Shown here: positions 7,442 through 17,320 of the stretch, piece by piece
Position numbering within the stretch: the first letter of the stretch is position 1
Layout: every line of letters begins with the position of its first letter
NCBI RefSeq assembly: GCF_008795985.1
Contig: NZ_VMHP01000001.1
Coordinates: 1,798,001 to 1,862,000 of the forward strand
From: Marinobacter halotolerans
Lineage (GTDB): Bacteria; Pseudomonadota; Gammaproteobacteria; Pseudomonadales; Oleiphilaceae
Direction: 5' to 3'
Length of the DNA: 64,000 bases
The notes under the pieces: model-generated
What the model saw: only the letters and a program-made list of their open reading frames with translations
The model's database searches: none
What the model was told of the DNA's origin: nothing
Translations under genes and position numbers: made by a program

Positions 7442-9793
7442 ATGCCGATCCTGATCAAGCGATGGTTAGCCAGCCTGGTGAACCGGGCGGTCATTTTCAT
7501 GACCGCCGGTATTGTATTGGCGGCGCTGATTGTGGTGATTTTCGGCTCCCTGGCTTCCCGTGCCGAGTTGGAAGCCCAGGCGCGCCAGCAGCTTTCGACC
7601 ATCGCAGAGCTGATAGCCGGTGATCTCGACACCCGCCTGTCCCGGCGCCGCGATACCCTGGCCCATGTCGCCCAGAATCTCACCATGACAGCCGAGGTGC
7701 TCCACAACCGTGGCGAAGTATTTGTCCGACGATATGTCGGGCTTCAGCATCTGTTCGATGTTGTTTTCCTGTTCGGAGCCAATGGCGATCTTATCGCCGG
7801 CTATCCCCAGAAATATGCGCCTATTGGCCTGAACGTGGCGTCGCGCCCCTACTTCATCCAGACCTCCAACCAGCTCACCCCGATTATCAGTGACCCGTTT
7901 ATCTCTCGGTACCAGGATAAACCGGCGGTGATGATGACGGCGCCGGTGTTTGATCACCGTCAGCGGTTTATCGGCGTGATTGCCGGCGCGGTCCTGCTGG
8001 AGGGAGACAATTTCATGAGCGAATCCAGCGGTATCGAGGTGGGCAAAACCGGCTATGTCACCGTTGCCACCCGCGGCGGTATCGTGCTGACCCATGGCCG
8101 CACCGGGAGTTCGATGGTGCCGGTACAGCTGGAAAGTCCCGTTATCAAAGAGGCTATGGCCGGTTTTGAGGGGGCGACGCTGACCCGTAATTCCCTCGGC
8201 GTCGAAACAATTACGGCGGTCCGGCAGCTATCCCAGGTGCCCTGGTATGTGGCGGCTGTGTGGCCCGCCAGGGAGGCTTACGCGCCGGCCTATCGGCTGA
8301 CCGACAGCTTCATCCTGGTGCTGCTTGGGGTTCTGCTGCTGGTCGTTCCCATGGCTCTGATGGTATTCCGGCGGCTGATGGCGCCGCTGAAGCTTCTGGG
8401 TATCCAGATCAGCGATCGTCACCTGGGTGTCCGCACGCGGCCAGTGGACGAAATCGGCGGTATTGAAATACGGCAGGTCGCGGAAACCTTCAATACCGTG
8501 ATGGAAGAACGGGATGAAGTGCTGGCCTCCCTCGCCGAGCGTGAGGCCTTCTTCCGTTCCCTGACCAGAAGCGCGCCGATCGGGATCGTGCAGACGGACG
8601 TGCTGGGCCGAATCGAATTTGCCAATCCGGCGTTTGAACAGATCGTGGGTGTCGCCTCCAACGATCTGCAACAGACCACACTGATCCAGGGTGTATACGA
8701 GGAGGATCAGGCAGGCGCTCTGGAAGCCTGGCGTCAGGCGCTTCGCGACCGGGCCATTTTCCGGGCGCGGTTCCGCCTCAGGAGTCTCAGCAAGGGTCTG
8801 GTCTGGGCTGACGTAATGACCGCAGTGATCGAGACTGAAGAAAAAACACTGGGTACCGTCACCGTCGTACGTGATATTACCCGCGAGCTGGAGATCGAGA
8901 GCCAGCTGGCGGAAGAACAGGCCCGTGCCGAGAGCATTCTCGGGGTACTTCAGGAGGGCGTGCTGATGACGGATACCGGTGGTGCGATCCGCTACGCCAA
9001 CGCCGCCGTCGCGCAATTCATGGGTCTGGAAAGCATCGGCGAAGGCGAAAATTTCTTTGATCAGGTCAGAATCTCTGACGACGACCAGGAACGGCCGGCC
9101 GAGGAGTTTCTCAGCGGCGCGGACCGGGACAACCTTTATGTCACCCTTCATAACGCCAATGGGCAGAGCTTTGATGTGGATCTCACGGTGCTTCACCTCA
9201 GGCCGGATACGGAACGGCACCGGGTGGTTTTTGTGATTAGGGACGACAGCGAGCGACGCCAGGAAGAGCAGCGTTTGTCATGGGAAGCTACTCACGACAG
9301 CCTTACTGGCCTACTCAATCGTCGCGCCTTTAACGCATCACTGATCCGCTGTCTGACCGAGATGTCCGCCCGTACCAATGAAAGCATTCTGATGTTGATC
9401 GACCTGGATTATTTCAAACCAGTCAACGATGAAGGAGGCCACCTGCTAGGGGATGATCTGCTGATACAGCTTTCCGAACTGCTGGTTAGTACGGTCCGTC
9501 AGTCCGATACGGTGGCCCGACTTGGCGGCGACGAATTTGGCATTATTCTGCCGACCTGCGGCATGGCGCGGGCGGAAGATCTGGCGGAGAAAATTCGCAG
9601 TGGCATCGAAGCGTTGCGGTTGGAACAGGATGGCCGCTATTTTGGTGTTACCGCCAGCATCGGGCTGACAGCCCTGGCCAGCTCCGATTCCAGTATTCGT
9701 GAGGCCCTGGCCCGGGCTGACGAGGGCACCTATGCGGCCAAGGCCCAGGGTCGCAACCGTGTGATTGTCACGCCCTCACCCGCCGGTGAATGA
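7442..9793 (+). CDS. Membrane-bound PAS-PAS-GGDEF diguanylate cyclase
   Basis: 783 residues. A membrane helix (about 15-38) starts a periplasmic double-Cache-like sensor (about 40-280) that includes the RPYFIQT motif typical of Cache folds. A second helix follows (about 285-310), then a HAMP-like linker, two PAS domains (about 370-490 and 500-610) and a C-terminal GGDEF domain. The active site reads GGDEF near residue 695, and RQSD five residues before it is the product-binding I-site, so the enzyme should make c-di-GMP and be feedback-inhibited. There is no EAL domain. The start ATG follows GGAG. The 3' end overlaps the convergent exporter gene by 18 bp. Confidence 0.92.
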   Translation: MPILIKRWLASLVNRAVIFMTAGIVLAALIVVIFGSLASRAELEAQARQQLSTIAELIAGDLDTRLSRRRDTLAHVAQNLTMTAEVLHNRGEVFVRRYVGLQHLFDVVFLFGANGDLIAGYPQKYAPIGLNVASRPYFIQTSNQLTPIISDPFISRYQDKPAVMMTAPVFDHRQRFIGVIAGAVLLEGDNFMSESSGIEVGKTGYVTVATRGGIVLTHGRTGSSMVPVQLESPVIKEAMAGFEGATLTRNSLGVETITAVRQLSQVPWYVAAVWPAREAYAPAYRLTDSFILVLLGVLLLVVPMALMVFRRLMAPLKLLGIQISDRHLGVRTRPVDEIGGIEIRQVAETFNTVMEERDEVLASLAEREAFFRSLTRSAPIGIVQTDVLGRIEFANPAFEQIVGVASNDLQQTTLIQGVYEEDQAGALEAWRQALRDRAIFRARFRLRSLSKGLVWADVMTAVIETEEKTLGTVTVVRDITRELEIESQLAEEQARAESILGVLQEGVLMTDTGGAIRYANAAVAQFMGLESIGEGENFFDQVRISDDDQERPAEEFLSGADRDNLYVTLHNANGQSFDVDLTVLHLRPDTERHRVVFVIRDDSERRQEEQRLSWEATHDSLTGLLNRRAFNASLIRCLTEMSARTNESILMLIDLDYFKPVNDEGGHLLGDDLLIQLSELLVSTVRQSDTVARLGGDEFGIILPTCGMARAEDLAEKIRSGIEALRLEQDGRYFGVTASIGLTALASSDSSIREALARADEGTYAAKAQGRNRVIVTPSPAGE

Positions 9794-10540
9794 CTGTACC
9801 GCCTGCCATAGCAGTCTCAGAGCCAGGAGCGTCAGCAAAATATTGAAAATTAGCCGGAAAGTCTCGTTCTGGATGTTCCTCAGCAGGTGCAGACCGATCC
9901 AGGTGCCGACAAAGCCGAATGCAATCATCGCCAGCATGAAGAACACCCATTCATGGAACACGAACCCGGCCAGGCCGAAGACCAGGGCCTTGGGGGCGTG
10001 CTGCAGGCTCATGGCGGTGGCAAAGGTGGCCACGGTTTTAAATCGATCTTCGTGCATCTGCTTGATAAATGCAGCAACCAGTGGCCCGGTCGCGCCGACG
10101 AACAGGCTTACAAAGCTGGTCAATGCCGAGGCGATAAAAATGCCCGGGGGCCCGAACGCGCCTCTGGGCAACGCAGGTCCCCAACATAGATAGAGTACAA
10201 AGCAGGCAATGGTCAGCTGCCAGATATGTTCCGGCAGATCCACCAGCAGCCAGGCACCCAAGCCAGCGCCGACCACGACGCCCGGCGCAAAAGCGGCAAT
10301 AGCCCGCCAGTCGGTATGCCGCCAGGTCAGGCTGGCCCTCCCGACATTTGACCCCATCTGGATCATGCCGTGCACCGGTATAATTGCCGCCGGGGGAATC
10401 CATAAGGCCATCAACACCAACAGCAGCAGGCCCCCACCGGCACCCAGGCTGGCGGTGATCATGGAGGTGACAATCGAACCCAGCATCAGCGCACCGGCGA
10501 GGGCCGGGCTCAGGCTTTCGGGTAGAAGGGCAAGTTCCAC
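9776..10540 (-). CDS. TauE/SafE-family sulfite/anion exporter
   Basis: 254 residues, almost entirely hydrophobic, with about seven to eight membrane helices and the family's GAGGGLLLLV segment near the N terminus. TauE/SafE proteins move sulfite, sulfonates or related organic anions across the inner membrane; the substrate here is not determined. The start is GTG at 10540, with GGAG six bases upstream. It begins 22 bp after the molybdopterin oxidoreductase, so the two are probably one operon. Confidence 0.87.
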   Translation of the reverse strand: MELALLPESLSPALAGALMLGSIVTSMITASLGAGGGLLLLVLMALWIPPAAIIPVHGMIQMGSNVGRASLTWRHTDWRAIAAFAPGVVVGAGLGAWLLVDLPEHIWQLTIACFVLYLCWGPALPRGAFGPPGIFIASALTSFVSLFVGATGPLVAAFIKQMHEDRFKTVATFATAMSLQHAPKALVFGLAGFVFHEWVFFMLAMIAFGFVGTWIGLHLLRNIQNETFRLIFNILLTLLALRLLWQAVQSFTGG

Positions 10541-10562
10541 TCAGGCTCCGTTGCTGGGTTAA

Positions 10563-12755
10563 TCAGGTAGTGGGAATGACGTTTTCGGGGTCGAGTGCGA
10601 CGCTGATGGATTTGAACGCCGGTGTTTGACTGCGGGGGTCGCGATCCCGGCTCACGAGCACGTTTGCCTCCGGATAATACGTCATCAGGTTGCCCCTGGG
10701 CAGGTGAAATGTCTTCACGGCCAGGTTATGCATGATGCCGGTCCGGGATTTCATGCTTACCAGGTCACCTTCCTTCAGAGACAGCTGGGCCATATCCTCA
10801 GCGTTCATCAGCACCGTGGATCGTTGCGTGACACTGCGGTAGCTGTCGGTTTCCTCATAAATGATCGAATTGAACTGGCCCTCGGAACGCACCGTCATCA
10901 GTTTGAACGGGTAATCAGCCACCTGGTCGGGGGCTGCGGTGTGGTGGGTGACAAACCGGGCCTTTCCGGATTCAGTACGAAACTCCGGTTTGTGCATGAT
11001 GCGTTTGCGGATGTGAAACTCTTTTTTGGCTTTGTCTATGTCTTCAAGGTCTTCCATGCCCGGAATGCAGGCGGCGATGGCTTTGCGGATGCTGCTGTGG
11101 CTGGCGAACCTGTCAAAATCAAAGACGGTTTTGTCGATCAGCCGCCCGGCAAGTGAGGCCAGAATCTGCGATTCCGGCCTGACATTGTCCAGGCGCTTGA
11201 TGCCGCCATCGCTGAGGCGCACATAGTTGAACATGGATTCCTGGGTGGTGGGCTCGAACTCTTCATCCCGGGCAGTGACTGGCAGAATCAGTGATTCACT
11301 GTGGTCGCTACCATGAAGATGGCCCTGGTTCAGCGTGGTGGTCAGAAACAGCTTGAACCCGACCCGGTCCAGAGCCTGTTCAGCCCAGGGGCTGTCCGGG
11401 GTGGCGCTGTAGAGGTTGCCCCCCATGATCAGCGCATTATCAATCCGGCCTTCCTCTGCAGCTTCCAGGCAGGCCATGGTGTCCATGCCCCGCCCGGTTG
11501 GCAGCCTGACACCAAGGTGCTTCTCCAGCGCGGCGATTACTTCGCCAGCCAGTACCGGTTTCACGCCGATGGTTCCCACGCCCTGGACATTGCTGTGGCC
11601 CCGGAGGGGCAGCAGGCCGGCTGCTCTTTTACCCACCATGCCGCGAAGCAATGTTAGGTTGGCAATGTATTCCACATTGTCACTGCCGGAAAGGTGATGG
11701 GTAATGCCCATACCCCAGGCGAACACCGCGCTGCGGGCGCTGGCGTAGACCCGGCTGACGGTTTCGATATCGGCCCGGTTCAACTGAGTGTGCTTTTCAA
11801 TGTCGGACCAGGAGATTGTTTCGATATCTTTGCGGAAGTCTTCAAAGCCCTCGGTATGAGCCTGGATAAATTCCGGATCTTCAGCGCCCAGTTCCAGCAC
11901 ACCCTTGGCGATACCCTTGAGGGTCCAGAGATCGCTGGCGATATTGGGTTGCAGGTAATAGGAGGCGATCTCTGTGCCGCCGCTGAGCATCGACGAGGGG
12001 CTTTTGGGAACGGCAAATCGCACCAGTCCCGGCTCACGCGCGGGATTGATCACCACAACATCACCGCCGCGGTCGCGGATGCCCTTGAGCTGGTGAATCA
12101 GTCGGGGGTGGTTGGATGCGGGGTTGGCGCCAATCACAAACAACAGATCGCACTGGGCCAGGTCGTCCAGTTCCACGGTTGAGGTCCCTGCGCCAATCGT
12201 GGACTTGAGGCCGATACCGGTGGCCTGGTGGCAATAATAGGAGCAGTTGTTTACGTTATTGGTGCCGTAAAGGCGGGCGAACAGATGCAGCAGAAAGCCC
12301 GCTTCGTTGGAGGAGCGTCCGGAGCAGTAGAAAAAACTTTTTTCCGGCGGCGATGCCGCAAATCGTTCCGCCGCCAGCTTGTAGGCCTCGACCCAGGTCA
12401 GCGGCCTGAAATAGTTGCTGTCTTTCGCTTTAAAGAGCGGAAAATTCAGTCGCCCGAGGTTTTCCAGCTCAAGGGCGCTCAGTTGCCTGAGTTCGGCAAC
12501 CGGATGGTCAAAGATTTCCCGGGGGATGGGCGGCTGGATATCGGTGGATTGCGCCTGAATGCTCTTGTTGCAGACGGACGGGTACTCGCGCTTTTCGTTG
12601 GTCATGCCCCCAAGCTGGCCACCCATGCCAAGACCGCAGGCCTTGCAGGCGTTACGGGCTTTCAGTGCCTTGGCCGAATTCAGCAAGCCGATCCGGCGGA
12701 CGGTTGCCAGGGTGTAGAGTACCTTCTTGCCACCGCCACCGATTACTTCAGACAT
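10563..12755 (-). CDS. FdhF/YdeP-family molybdopterin oxidoreductase
   Basis: 730 residues, the length of the formate-dehydrogenase-like YdeP/CbbBc group. The N terminus carries Cys residues (CKACGLGMGG and a later VCNKS) that could hold an iron-sulfur cluster. The body has the molybdopterin-binding segments FFYCSGRSSNEAG, DLLFVIGANPASNHPR and GHSNVQGVGT. The C-terminal domain (about 610-730) is the dinucleotide-binding fold. Homologues act as formate dehydrogenase-like or acid-resistance oxidoreductases, and the true substrate is unknown for most. No NAD-binding or membrane partner is adjacent; the anion exporter follows at 22 bp. GAGGT precedes the ATG. Confidence 0.9.
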   Translation of the reverse strand: MSEVIGGGGKKVLYTLATVRRIGLLNSAKALKARNACKACGLGMGGQLGGMTNEKREYPSVCNKSIQAQSTDIQPPIPREIFDHPVAELRQLSALELENLGRLNFPLFKAKDSNYFRPLTWVEAYKLAAERFAASPPEKSFFYCSGRSSNEAGFLLHLFARLYGTNNVNNCSYYCHQATGIGLKSTIGAGTSTVELDDLAQCDLLFVIGANPASNHPRLIHQLKGIRDRGGDVVVINPAREPGLVRFAVPKSPSSMLSGGTEIASYYLQPNIASDLWTLKGIAKGVLELGAEDPEFIQAHTEGFEDFRKDIETISWSDIEKHTQLNRADIETVSRVYASARSAVFAWGMGITHHLSGSDNVEYIANLTLLRGMVGKRAAGLLPLRGHSNVQGVGTIGVKPVLAGEVIAALEKHLGVRLPTGRGMDTMACLEAAEEGRIDNALIMGGNLYSATPDSPWAEQALDRVGFKLFLTTTLNQGHLHGSDHSESLILPVTARDEEFEPTTQESMFNYVRLSDGGIKRLDNVRPESQILASLAGRLIDKTVFDFDRFASHSSIRKAIAACIPGMEDLEDIDKAKKEFHIRKRIMHKPEFRTESGKARFVTHHTAAPDQVADYPFKLMTVRSEGQFNSIIYEETDSYRSVTQRSTVLMNAEDMAQLSLKEGDLVSMKSRTGIMHNLAVKTFHLPRGNLMTYYPEANVLVSRDRDPRSQTPAFKSISVALDPENVIPTT

Positions 12756-12844
12756 GACGAGCTACCTCAAGCGCAATGTAATATCTGCATAATGAAAGCA
12801 GCCCTCGCCCAATGCAATCGGGTAAATGTCGCACAGCACAATGC

Positions 12845-13957
12845 CTATTGGCAGAAGGCATCGGTTTTCAATGTCTGCGTTGCGCAAAGTGCTTCAACGG
12901 CCAGTTGCACGTCGGCCACGTAGTAGAGCGACGCGAGCCCGAGCCGCTCCCGTCCCAGGTTGTGGAAAATCATGCCGAACAGGATGTCGCCGGCGCTGAA
13001 ATTCTCGTGTTCGCGGGCGAAATAGGCTGCCGGTTGCGACAGTTCCTCATCCTCCAGCAGCGAGACCACCCGTCCAACGCCTCCGTGATAGGCCTGAACC
13101 AGTAACAGGGTGAAAAGCTTGTCCTGTTTTTCGGACGGCAAATGGCCGAACCGTTCTGTGAAAGCCGGCTTCAGGTTACGGGCGTTCTGCTGCATCAGGC
13201 GTAGGGCGCAATCTACCTGTGCCAGTCGGTGCCAGTAGTTGGCGGGCTTGATGCGACAGTCTGATAGCGCCGAGGGTGACAGTTGCAGAATGCCTTTGGC
13301 ATCGGCGATGGAATGGGCCTGGGGATTGGCACTGCTTTCAATCAGTATCTGGCCGCCCAGGTACCGGGGTAGCGAATCCGGCAGGTCCAGCCGCTGCTGG
13401 GAAAGCCGGGTTTTGTGGACATACAGCAACGCCTGATGCAGCGACCCCGGATCCTCCCGGGACGCAAAGTTCAGGTCATCCCAGGTGCCCCAGAGGCGGT
13501 CCGGTTCTGCTCGGCCCAGATAGCGATCAACCGCTTCGGACAGGTTGACGTGGGGCTGGCTGCAGGAAAGGGCAAACGGGTAACCGGTGTTCCCCGGGCC
13601 GCCGGGTGCCCAGGCTGTCACCCTGTCTTTTTTGGCGTAAGCGGCTCTTGTCTCGTTGAGCAGTGTCTGGGTAGCCTGTTTCGTTGGCCCGTCCTGGATA
13701 TAGCCGAGAAATTTACCGCGACGATCAAACAGGATATGGCGGTCAGGCTCGGAACAGTAACCACGTTCCTTGAGCACCCAGCGGCGGATGGTGGTTATGT
13801 TGTTATAAACTCCCTGGCTGACCCAGTAGGGAGAATCCTGGACAATCGTGACCCAGTTCTTTCCCGGCGCAGGCGGCTCGCTCGCCCACGCGGCGGGTGC
13901 AATAATGACGAGCGCCATTGATGCTTTCAGAACACAACAAAAAACGGAAATCCTCAT
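12845..13957 (-). CDS. Exported lytic-transglycosylase-like protein
   Basis: About 370 residues from the ATG at 13957, which gives a signal peptide (MRISVFCCVLKASMALVII, cleaved near AWA). The C-terminal half has an SLT-like core: GGQILIESSANPQAHSIADAKGILQLSP contains the Glu and the Ser-x-Ala-x-G-x-QLSP pattern of lytic transglycosylases. The N-terminal half (about 30-170) is not recognised. It probably cuts peptidoglycan in the periplasm, but activity is inferred. The frame stays open upstream to 14092, and an ATG at 13918 is a shorter alternative. The ATG at 13957 shares bases with the divergent amidase start. Confidence 0.75.
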   Translation of the reverse strand: MRISVFCCVLKASMALVIIAPAAWASEPPAPGKNWVTIVQDSPYWVSQGVYNNITTIRRWVLKERGYCSEPDRHILFDRRGKFLGYIQDGPTKQATQTLLNETRAAYAKKDRVTAWAPGGPGNTGYPFALSCSQPHVNLSEAVDRYLGRAEPDRLWGTWDDLNFASREDPGSLHQALLYVHKTRLSQQRLDLPDSLPRYLGGQILIESSANPQAHSIADAKGILQLSPSALSDCRIKPANYWHRLAQVDCALRLMQQNARNLKPAFTERFGHLPSEKQDKLFTLLLVQAYHGGVGRVVSLLEDEELSQPAAYFAREHENFSAGDILFGMIFHNLGRERLGLASLYYVADVQLAVEALCATQTLKTDAFCQ

Positions 13958-15443
13958 GAAGCAATCCGAATACCTTCGATTTGATGCCGTCGCGCTTGCT
14001 GACCTGATCCGCCGCAAGGAAGTAACCGCCCGTGAAGTGTGTGATGCGGCCATTGAACGCGCATCAGCGGTAAACGACCGGCTGAATGCCATTTGTCACC
14101 CCCAGTTCAAGGAAGCACAGGCCCAACCCTGTCCTCCCGATAGTACCTTCTGTGGCGTACCAATGCTGCTTAAAGATCTGATGCAGCAGCAACAGGGCCA
14201 CCCCTGCACCTATGGAAGCCGCAGCCTGAAAAATAACATTGCCAGCCAGGACTCGGAATATGTTCGCCGTGCCCGGGCGGGTGGGCTGGTTTTTCTGGGC
14301 CGCACCGCCACCCCCGAGTTCGGCCTCAAAGGTGTAACCGAATCACAGCTCTGGGGGCCAACCCGCAATGCCTGGAATACCGAGCTCACGCCGGGCGGCT
14401 CCAGTGGTGGCTCTGCGGCGGCAGTGGCGGCCGGTATCGTGCCCATGGCCGGGGCCAACGATGGTGGCGGTTCGATCCGGATTCCCGCCGCCTACAGCGG
14501 TCTGTTTGGCCTGAAGCCGTCCCGGGGACGTATCTCTGCTGGACCATTTTCCGGCGAGGGGTGGACCGGTGCTTCCATGGATCACGTGGTAACCCGCACG
14601 GTCAGGGACAGCGCGGCCATGCTGGACGTTCTGGCGGGGCCCACTGTTGGCGACCCCTTCCGGATTCCCCAGCCGCCGGCCCCCTACAGCGAGCTGATGC
14701 AGCAATCTCCCAGACCCCTTCGCATTGGTATTTTTACCTCATCCCCCTATGACACGGCCGTGGCCCAGGAATGCGTGGACGCGGTGGAAGAGGCGGCGCG
14801 GGTTCTGGAGAATCTCGGCCACACGGTGGAGTACGCCCGCCCCGATTTTGATGGCCTGGCGCTAGCCCGCTGTTACCTTGGGCTCTACTTTGGCGAAGTG
14901 TCCACCCTGATGGATTATGCCCGCACGGAACTGGGTGCCCGCGATTCCGATTTCGAACTGGATACACGCGTGCTGGGCATGCTGGGCCGCACCCTGCCCC
15001 TGCCGGAATATGTCCGGCGTCGTCAGCAGTGGAACGACTTTTCCCGGGCACTGGGTGCGTATTTTGAAAGTTACGATATGTATCTCTGCCCGACGGCGGG
15101 CCAGATGCCGGCAAAGATCGGCGAACTGGACACACCGGCCCATCTACAGTTCGCGATGAAAATGATGTTGAAACTAAATGCCGGGAAAATGGTCCATCGT
15201 AGTGGCCAGGTTGACCAGATGGCCTTGGAAAGTCTGGCAAGAACCCCATTTACTCAACTAGCGAATCTGACAGGAACACCGGCCATGTCGGTGCCACTGA
15301 ACTGGAGTACGGACGGCCTGCCGGTTGGTGTTCAGTTTGGTGCCCCCCACGGAGCCGAGGATCTGCTGCTTCAACTGGCAGCACAGCTTGAAGAAGCCAA
15401 CCCCTGGTTTGGCCAGTATGAAAAGCTGGAATCCCTCTTGTGA
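13956..15443 (+). CDS. Amidase signature family hydrolase
   Basis: 495 residues from the ATG at 13956; the frame is open further upstream but MKQSEYLRFDAVALADLIRR is the usual family start. The amidase signature triad is visible: Lys73 (LLKDLM), cis-Ser149 (TPGGSSGGS) and Ser173 (GGGSIRIPA). Such enzymes hydrolyse amides, sometimes amino-acid or nylon-oligomer amides; the substrate is unknown. It has no signal peptide, so it acts in the cytoplasm. The ribosome site is weak (CGGAAA). It is divergent from the transglycosylase-like gene. Confidence 0.9.
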   Translation: MKQSEYLRFDAVALADLIRRKEVTAREVCDAAIERASAVNDRLNAICHPQFKEAQAQPCPPDSTFCGVPMLLKDLMQQQQGHPCTYGSRSLKNNIASQDSEYVRRARAGGLVFLGRTATPEFGLKGVTESQLWGPTRNAWNTELTPGGSSGGSAAAVAAGIVPMAGANDGGGSIRIPAAYSGLFGLKPSRGRISAGPFSGEGWTGASMDHVVTRTVRDSAAMLDVLAGPTVGDPFRIPQPPAPYSELMQQSPRPLRIGIFTSSPYDTAVAQECVDAVEEAARVLENLGHTVEYARPDFDGLALARCYLGLYFGEVSTLMDYARTELGARDSDFELDTRVLGMLGRTLPLPEYVRRRQQWNDFSRALGAYFESYDMYLCPTAGQMPAKIGELDTPAHLQFAMKMMLKLNAGKMVHRSGQVDQMALESLARTPFTQLANLTGTPAMSVPLNWSTDGLPVGVQFGAPHGAEDLLLQLAAQLEEANPWFGQYEKLESLL

Positions 15444-15499
15444 TCCGGACTTGTCAGTTTCACGTTTATCTTTATGGCAGGAACAGTCTATGCTGTGAG

Positions 15500-15522
15500 A
15501 CAGGAAGACCCTTTCTTCCTGT
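15500..15522. repeat. Perfect 9-bp hairpin before an unknown gene
   Basis: ACAGGAAGA (15500-15508) and TCTTCCTGT (15514-15522) are perfect inverted copies around CCCTT. No T-run follows, so it is a poor terminator for the amidase gene. It sits 35 bp before the start of the 215-residue gene and could be an operator or a structured leader. Confidence 0.5.
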
Positions 15523-15556
15523 AAGACCCTGATGGCATCGAGGAGGCGAGTGAAGT

Positions 15557-16204
15557 ATGAACCAACCGATGGCAATCGACGAACTGGTGTCTGTAGCACA
15601 GGCCGAAGCCATGGGGGAGCTCGACGCCCCGATGATGGCAATCGTACTGTCCAGCGAGCAAAGCTACGATCTGCCTATTAACTCTCTTGAAACCGATGCC
15701 GATAAGGCCCGCTGGGGATTGATCCTTCGTGCGGCCCGCGAGCACGTGGAAGCCGATGCGGTTGCCGTGCTCTACCCGGCCTGGACCACCATCCGTAACA
15801 AGAAACCGGCCGCCACGGTGGTTGAACACGATGAGCCGGAAACGCTGAAAGCCGAGGATTCCGAGTCTGAATTCGAAGAGCCCGTGCGTGGCGAAGATCC
15901 TGCGGAGCCGATCGATACGCTGTTTGTTCAGCTTCATACCCGTGATCGTATCTACTGGCGCGGGTTCGAACAGATCCGTGACCCCAAACACCAGCGGATC
16001 ATAGGCTTCCGGCGCATCAAGGCCTTGTCGACGGAATACGGTCGGGACGAGGCCCCCTCGGTTACTTCCTGGCTCAACACCCTGTTCGAGCCATTGCCGG
16101 ACGAAGGCGAAGAAACCGAAGTGGATCGGGAACTGGCGGACATGCTGGAAGAGCCCGAAGTCAGCGCGGCACTCTATCCGCGCCAGATGCGGGCTCTGCA
16201 CTAG
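15557..16204 (+). CDS. Conserved-looking cytoplasmic protein of unknown function
   Basis: 215 residues, not recognised. It is acidic, with a Glu/Asp-rich middle (about 95-125), no signal peptide and no membrane segment. A strong GAGGAGG ribosome site lies 9 nt before the ATG, supporting a real gene. It ends 3 bp before the convergent HupE-like gene, so the two share a tail-to-tail border without room for a terminator. Function unknown. Confidence 0.75.
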   Translation: MNQPMAIDELVSVAQAEAMGELDAPMMAIVLSSEQSYDLPINSLETDADKARWGLILRAAREHVEADAVAVLYPAWTTIRNKKPAATVVEHDEPETLKAEDSESEFEEPVRGEDPAEPIDTLFVQLHTRDRIYWRGFEQIRDPKHQRIIGFRRIKALSTEYGRDEAPSVTSWLNTLFEPLPDEGEETEVDRELADMLEEPEVSAALYPRQMRALH

Positions 16205-16207
16205 CAT

Positions 16208-17320
16208 CTAAATGGCTGTGGCGCGCTCGGCCACCCAATAAAGGCTGAGTGCGCCCGTTGCTACCAATACCATCGGCACCACAAATCGGCCGTAATGGCC
16301 GGTTTTTCCCCACAGATAAAGCACCGGAAACACCAGTAACAGCAGGGCGATCTGCCCGGCCTCCACGCCGATATTAAAGCCCGCCAGGGCCAGCGCCGTC
16401 TGTTCCAGTCCACTGGTCAGATCCCCCAGTACGCTGGCGAACCCGAAGCCGTGAACCAGTCCGAACCCGAACGCCAGTTTCCAGGTTTTGCGACCGAGCA
16501 CTGGCCAGGCCACGTTCAGCGCCGCCAGGGCAATAGACAGTGCAATAATGGTTTCAACCCAGGCGATGGGCAAACGGACCAGATCCAGGGCCGCCAAACC
16601 AAGAGTGATGGAGTGGGCGACCGTAAACGCTGTAACGATGCCGGTGAGTTGCCAGATGCGCTGTTTGAGACTGTATTCCTGCCCTTGCGCCCTGCCTCTG
16701 AGGGTGGCCGGAAGCATCAGTACCAGCAGAAACAGGATGTGATCCAGCCCGATCAGCAGATGAATAACGCCTTCGTAGACAAAAGTGCCGAACAGATTCA
16801 GCGGGGACGACGGACCCGTCAGCGACCGCGAAAACTGGTCAGGGGAAAGCACCGCCAGGGTTTCGCTGCCCTCGCGGGTTATGCTCAGCAGTCCCCTGTG
16901 CAGCGGGTCCTCTTTGAACAACAGCTGGTAGTCAAGCGTGGTCGGAACTTTGCCATTCGGGCACTGAACACTGTAAACAGCCGCCGCGTACGGGCCGTCA
17001 CTATGGCTGGCTAGCCCCCAGGTCTGGCCGCTCAGGACACAGATTCCAGACGGATTGGCAAGCGTCAGCCCCGATTCCACATAACGGGTGATTTGCCCGC
17101 GGCCGGACCGCAATTCCCCGCCTGTCAGGGTCTGGTCGTTATTGCCGTCCAGTGGCAGTACCCGGGCCAGATCCCTTAGCGCAATGTCCAGCCGAAGCTC
17201 TGAGCGGTCCTGATTCAGGTAGATAAAACTGTCACTGGCCTTATGAGCGGCTGCCGAGAACGGCAGAAGGATCAGGCTCATCAGCCATAACAGGCTGACC
17301 ATTACGGGGCGACGATTCAC
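16208..17320 (-). CDS. HupE/UreJ-like membrane protein
   Basis: 370 residues. A signal peptide (about 1-25, ending AAAH) precedes a periplasmic domain (about 26-180) with a possible calcium or metal loop (DGNNDQTLTGGEL). Seven membrane helices follow, with the His-rich HLLIGLDHILFLLVLM and GLVHGFGFASVLG motifs of the HupE/UreJ_2 family. HupE/UreJ proteins are linked to nickel or cobalt uptake, but this larger form is generally uncharacterised. Its start overlaps the TPR gene stop by 4 bp, so it is the last gene of the DUF4331 operon. Confidence 0.87.
   Translation of the reverse strand: MNRRPVMVSLLWLMSLILLPFSAAAHKASDSFIYLNQDRSELRLDIALRDLARVLPLDGNNDQTLTGGELRSGRGQITRYVESGLTLANPSGICVLSGQTWGLASHSDGPYAAAVYSVQCPNGKVPTTLDYQLLFKEDPLHRGLLSITREGSETLAVLSPDQFSRSLTGPSSPLNLFGTFVYEGVIHLLIGLDHILFLLVLMLPATLRGRAQGQEYSLKQRIWQLTGIVTAFTVAHSITLGLAALDLVRLPIAWVETIIALSIALAALNVAWPVLGRKTWKLAFGFGLVHGFGFASVLGDLTSGLEQTALALAGFNIGVEAGQIALLLLVFPVLYLWGKTGHYGRFVVPMVLVATGALSLYWVAERATAI

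Noticed and set aside
8228..9220. A 330-residue open frame antisense to the PAS/GGDEF gene
   Set aside because: No domain or start signal; the plus-strand protein is unambiguous.
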